This document shows, piece by piece, positions 52,997 to 55,849 of a stretch of 55,849 nucleotides of DNA (position 1 is the stretch's first letter; every line of letters begins with the position of its first letter). The stretch is from Verrucomicrobiota bacterium. Lineage in GTDB: Bacteria; Verrucomicrobiota; Verrucomicrobiia; Opitutales; UBA953. Below the pieces are notes generated by a model. It was not told the DNA's origin. It did no database searches and saw only the letters and a list, made by a program, of their open reading frames with translations. The stretch spans positions 1 to 55,849 of the forward strand of contig JAURFU010000005.1 of the NCBI GenBank assembly GCA_030834165.1, in the 5' to 3' direction. The position numbers and the translations under genes were made by a program.

Positions 52997-54238
52997 ATGA
53001 CTTGGCTCCCCTGGCTGCTCCTGCTCGCGCTCGTCGCGGCCGCCGTCTGGGTCTTCGCCGCGGTGGCTTCGCACGTCCGCTGGGCGCGCCGCACGCTGCT
53101 CGCGGGCGACGCCGGCCCCCGCCCGCAGGGCTGGCTGGTGCGCAAGCTGCGCCTGGAAGAATTGTTCGTCGCGATCGAAGGCCGCGCCGAAAACGAAGGC
53201 GAGATCCGCGCCGCCGCCGGGCGCCGCATCGAGGCGCTGCTCGCGCCGCTGACCGAAGCGGTGCTCGTCGTCGACGCGCAGGACCGGCTGCGTCTCGCCA
53301 ACCCGGCCGCCGCGACGCTGTTCGACATCGCCGAGGAAGACATCGGCGGCCCGGTGGTGCCGCTCGTGCGGAGCGCGGACATCATCGAACTGATCCGGCG
53401 CGTACGGGCCGAAGGCGACGCGCGCGCCACGCTGATGCTCAACCGCGCGCCGCTCGCCGACGTCTGGCTCCAGGCCGCCGGCGCGCTCACCGACCCGGAG
53501 GCGTTCGGCCCGGGCGCCGCGATCTTCGTGCTGGCGGACGTGACCGCGCTGAAGCGCCTGCAGGCGATGGAGCGGGATTTCGTGACCAATGTCTCCCATG
53601 ATCTCCGCACGCCGGTGACGATCCTGCGCGGCTACGCCGAGACGCTCGCCGAAGACCAGGCGACGATGTCATCCGAAGACCGCGCGCGCTTCACCCAGAA
53701 GATCGTGAACTCCGTCGGCCGGCTCCAAGGCCTCGTCGAAGGACTCCTCGCGCTGGCGAGCCTCGAGTCCTCCCGCGAGGTCCGGCGCGAGACGGGCGCC
53801 CTGCATACGGCCGCCCGCGAGGTGGCCGCCGAGTTCGACGCCCGCTGCAAGGCCGCGGGCGTCACGCTCAGCCTGGACCTGGCGGCGACGCTGGACGTCG
53901 GCGCCGATCCGATCCAGGCGCGCCGCCTCATCCAGAACCTGATCGACAACGCGCTCGCGCACGCCGCCGGCCTCAGCCGGCTGCGGATCGCCACCCGGGA
54001 CACCGCCGAGGGCACGGAACTCAGCGTGGAGGATGACGGCGCGGGCGTGACGCCGGCGGACCTGCCGCGCCTCTTCGACCGGTTCTACCGGACCGACAAA
54101 TCCCGCCGGGCAGGGGGGAGCGGGCTGGGCCTCAGCATCGTCCGCCAAGTCGCCGAACTCCATGGGGGGTCCGCCGGGGCTGAACCAGCCCGGCCGAAAG
54201 GCCTCCGGGTGATCGTCACGATTCCTCGGGTCGCCTGA
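52997..54238 (+). CDS. PhoR-like sensor histidine kinase
   Basis: Membrane kinase, 413 aa. One or two N-terminal helices (WLPWLLLLALVAAAVWVFAAVA), a PAS domain (about 75 to 185), a dimerisation domain with phospho-accepting H201 (TNVSHDLRTPV), and a HATPase domain with LIDNALAHA (N box), DDGAGVTPADLPRLFDRFYR and SGLGLSIVRQVAELHGG. The short, almost absent periplasmic part and the PAS resemble PhoR. Ends at a strong terminator. Confidence 0.92.
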   Translation: MTWLPWLLLLALVAAAVWVFAAVASHVRWARRTLLAGDAGPRPQGWLVRKLRLEELFVAIEGRAENEGEIRAAAGRRIEALLAPLTEAVLVVDAQDRLRLANPAAATLFDIAEEDIGGPVVPLVRSADIIELIRRVRAEGDARATLMLNRAPLADVWLQAAGALTDPEAFGPGAAIFVLADVTALKRLQAMERDFVTNVSHDLRTPVTILRGYAETLAEDQATMSSEDRARFTQKIVNSVGRLQGLVEGLLALASLESSREVRRETGALHTAAREVAAEFDARCKAAGVTLSLDLAATLDVGADPIQARRLIQNLIDNALAHAAGLSRLRIATRDTAEGTELSVEDDGAGVTPADLPRLFDRFYRTDKSRRAGGSGLGLSIVRQVAELHGGSAGAEPARPKGLRVIVTIPRVA

Positions 54239-54252
54239 ACCTCGGTAAATGA

Positions 54253-54279
54253 AAAACCCGCCGGGTTTCGGCGGGTTTT
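54253..54279 (+). terminator. Intrinsic terminator after the kinase gene
   Basis: AAAACCCGCC and GGCGGGTTTT pair around GGGTTTC. The T and A arms make it potentially bidirectional; on the minus strand it would also end the tRNA-Gly transcript. Confidence 0.87.
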
Positions 54280-54295
54280 GGCTCCATTTTTAAAG

Positions 54296-54370
54296 TGGAG
54301 CGCGCGACTGGACTTGAACCAGCAACAGCCACCTTGGCAAGGTGGTACTCTACCATTGAGCTACGCGCGC
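54296..54370 (-). tRNA. tRNA-Gly (anticodon GCC)
   Basis: A 75-nt cloverleaf: acceptor GCGCGCG/CGCGCGC with T73 and encoded CCA, short D loop (AATGGTA), anticodon stem CCACC/GGTGG around TTGCCAA, and T arm GCTGG/CCAGT around TTCAAGT. Anticodon GCC, position 73 U as in other bacterial tRNA-Gly. Confidence 0.95.
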
Positions 54371-54396
54371 GTTGGACGAGGAGCAGACCAAACGGG

Positions 54397-55233
54397 TCAG
54401 CGAGTGTCAAGCCTTTGGAGGAAGGCCGTGCGGGCCGCCGCGGGGGAGGGGGTCAGACCCTGTTTGGACAACACGTCGGCCGCGGCGTCCGAACAGAGCC
54501 AGCGCAGGGCAGGGCGGAGGGCTGCGACCTTGTCCGGGCGGACATAAAGGACAAGGGGCACCTGCAAGGGATAGTCCCCGTTGTGCACGTTGTTCTCATC
54601 CGGACCGTAGGCGGTGGCCGACTTGCCGGGTCTCCCGTCAGCCACCGGTAAAACCCTGCCTCGGCTGAGAGGAGGGCGGGGCATGAGGACGATCGTCCCG
54701 GCACGCGAGGCGAGCAGGTCGGAAGCGAGGGAGGGCTCGACACGAAGGCGGACGTCCGGTCGGAAAGCCTGACCCTCCAGGACGAGGCCTTGGAAGACTT
54801 CGAGGACCATCGTTCCCGGCGGTGAGGACAACGCCGGCGTCATGAGCTCCGACCGCAGGAGCGGATCAAGGTCGTTCCAATTGCGAGCCGGCGCGCGCGC
54901 GTCCTTGCCGAACGCGTTCGCGAGCTGCTCGAAGGTGATCTGCTCCATCCGGTTGCTGCCATGCGTCGCGACCACGACGACGGCGGAAGCCAGGCGGAAC
55001 TCGCGGACGCCCGCTACGGGCGAAGCCTCGCCCGGACGGACCATCAGGACGGCGGCCGCGGCGCGGCCTTCCACGAAAGACCGGCGGGCGGGCAGGCTGC
55101 CCGCGAAATCGGCGACGTCCTTGCCGGCCGCGGCGCGGAGCGCCGACGCGAATTCTCCGTCGAGCAGGTCGGTCCCGACGAGTTCCGCGCCCTGCGCCGC
55201 GCAGACGGAAAGAAGGAAGAGGAGGGACCTCAC
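54397..55233 (-). CDS. PstS-like periplasmic binding protein
   Basis: About 278 aa with signal peptide (SLLFLLSVCAAQGAE). The ITFEQLANAFGKDARAPARNWNDL segment is typical of the phosphate-binding PstS superfamily, as is the C-terminal PLQVPLVLYVRPDK and final helices. It is shorter than classical PstS and no pstCAB genes lie next to it, so it may be a stand-alone sensor or a phosphate-scavenging protein. Start GTG at 55233 overlaps the upstream regulator stop (GTGA). Confidence 0.78.
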   Translation of the reverse strand: MRSLLFLLSVCAAQGAELVGTDLLDGEFASALRAAAGKDVADFAGSLPARRSFVEGRAAAAVLMVRPGEASPVAGVREFRLASAVVVVATHGSNRMEQITFEQLANAFGKDARAPARNWNDLDPLLRSELMTPALSSPPGTMVLEVFQGLVLEGQAFRPDVRLRVEPSLASDLLASRAGTIVLMPRPPLSRGRVLPVADGRPGKSATAYGPDENNVHNGDYPLQVPLVLYVRPDKVAALRPALRWLCSDAAADVLSKQGLTPSPAAARTAFLQRLDTR

Positions 55234-55849
55234 GCGGTCTCGGGGCCCGGATCGAGTTCCGGCCACTGCAGGAGTTTGCGATGCAGCGTGCGGCGGGAGA
55301 TGCCCATGAGTTCCGCGGCGCGCGTACGATTGCCGGCCGCGGCGGCGAGCGCCTGCTTGAGGAGCTGCTTCTCGTTCAGCGTGCGGTCGAGGTTGCCCCC
55401 CGCGCCGGAAACCGGCGCCACGGCGGGCGCGCCGGAGACGGGCGTGGTGAAACGCGCGTCGAGATCGGGGGGGCCGACCGTCTTGCCCGCGCGCAGCACG
55501 GCGAGGTTCTCGCACGCGTTGCGCAGCTCGCGGATGTTGCCCGGCCACGGATAGCGCACGAGGATGGCCGTCGCCTCGGGAGAAAGCTTCGGCGCCACGG
55601 CGCCGTTCTCCTTGGCGAAACGCTCGAGGTAATGGGCGAGCAGGAGAGGGATGTCGTCGGTGCGTTCGCGGAGGGGCGGCAGGCGCAGCGGGACGACGGA
55701 GAGGCGGTAATAGAGGTCTTCGCGGAACCTACCTTCCTTGACCATCTGCCGGAGGTCGCGGTTCGTCGCGCAGACGAGGCGGAGGTCCAGGGCGATCGGG
55801 CGATGCGAACCCAGCCGCTCGACGGAGCGGGTCTCGAGGAAGCGGAGGA
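55230..55849 (-). CDS. Sigma-54-dependent transcriptional activator, C-terminal part
   Basis: The frame runs in from outside the window. Visible is the second half of the AAA+ activator domain (RFLETRSVERLG, LRLVCATNRDL, GRFREDLYYRLSVVPLRLPPLRER) and a C-terminal Fis-type HTH (AAAAGNRTRAAELMGISRRTLHRKL). Between them is a Pro/Gly-rich linker. Any receiver domain lies beyond the edge. It is translationally coupled to the PstS-like gene, so it may respond to or control phosphate or another anion signal. Confidence 0.92.
   Translation of the reverse strand, partial: LRFLETRSVERLGSHRPIALDLRLVCATNRDLRQMVKEGRFREDLYYRLSVVPLRLPPLRERTDDIPLLLAHYLERFAKENGAVAPKLSPEATAILVRYPWPGNIRELRNACENLAVLRAGKTVGPPDLDARFTTPVSGAPAVAPVSGAGGNLDRTLNEKQLLKQALAAAAGNRTRAAELMGISRRTLHRKLLQWPELDPGPETA

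Noticed and set aside
1-55849. CRISPR array, prophage, transposase or integron
   Set aside because: No regularly spaced repeats, no recombinase or phage structural gene, and no IS ends seen.

Overview
The window is a GC-rich (roughly two-thirds G+C by eye), densely coded bacterial chromosome segment of a Gram-negative organism: it has kdsA (LPS core sugar), a secretin, a TolC-type outer-membrane lipoprotein and several signal peptides with lipoboxes. Gene content and protein flavour (long PurM, AguA/AguB, MenC/MenE, SlyD with a Cys-rich tail, POT and FucP-type transporters) suggest Verrucomicrobiota, perhaps Opitutae; this is inference, not proof. No phage, IS element, CRISPR array or rRNA was found.

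Layout. 1-3064 (minus): secretin gene followed by the start of a GspE/PilB ATPase (type II secretion / type IV pilus). 3127-5067: an unknown gene and rmuC, then tRNA-Ala(CGC). 5267-7294: slyD, strong terminator, sugar MFS transporter. 7295-7705: non-coding repeat region. 7706-10300: OsmC-like protein, ferredoxin, small anchored protein, purM, tRNA-Pro(UGG). 10389-12395: LysM protein, NUDIX hydrolase, PfkB kinase. 12392-17746 (minus): AsmA-like protein, grpE, dnaJ, nadC, birA, coaX, small membrane protein. 17907-21184: lipoprotein (minus), hisG, and the agmatine pathway pair aguB-aguA. 21185-21597: second copy of the repeat region. 21598-24154 (minus): feoA-feoB-Cys-rich protein, with a Fur-like palindrome before feoA. 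24276-26250: POT peptide transporter and a small membrane protein. 26254-29495 (minus): guaB-type gene, a Pro/Ala-rich anchored protein, xth. 29580-31741: menC-menE. 31738-37028 (minus): coaC, queG, membrane protein, gmk, polX, then kdsA as a separate gene. 37172-38668: gnd. 38728-42938 (minus): DevC-like permease, ATPase, HlyD-type adaptor, TolC-type protein, a complete tripartite exporter. 43046-45384 (minus): secreted glycosidase-like protein, divergent aquaporin, membrane protein. 45461-45916: secreted helical protein. 45948-48664 (minus): lysA and a cystathionine gamma-synthase-like enzyme. 48786-52048: mnmE-mnmG. 52252-54238: PhoB/PhoR-like two-component system. 54296-54370: tRNA-Gly(GCC). 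54397-55849 (minus): sigma-54 activator (partial) and a PstS-like binding protein.

Most adjacent co-directional genes touch or overlap through ATGA, GTGA or TGATG junctions, so translational coupling looks common. Two convergent pairs share their stop codons. Few start codons have a clear Shine-Dalgarno motif.

The most informative non-coding signals are two perfect 16-bp matches to the ParB-binding site parS, one inside mnmG and one just after it, next to an unusually AT-rich stretch with a dyad. This points to an origin-proximal chromosome location. I found no convincing new defence, mobile or biosynthetic system; the best leads are the parS region, the dispersed intergenic repeats, the aquaporin lacking its filter arginine and the divergent IMP dehydrogenase.
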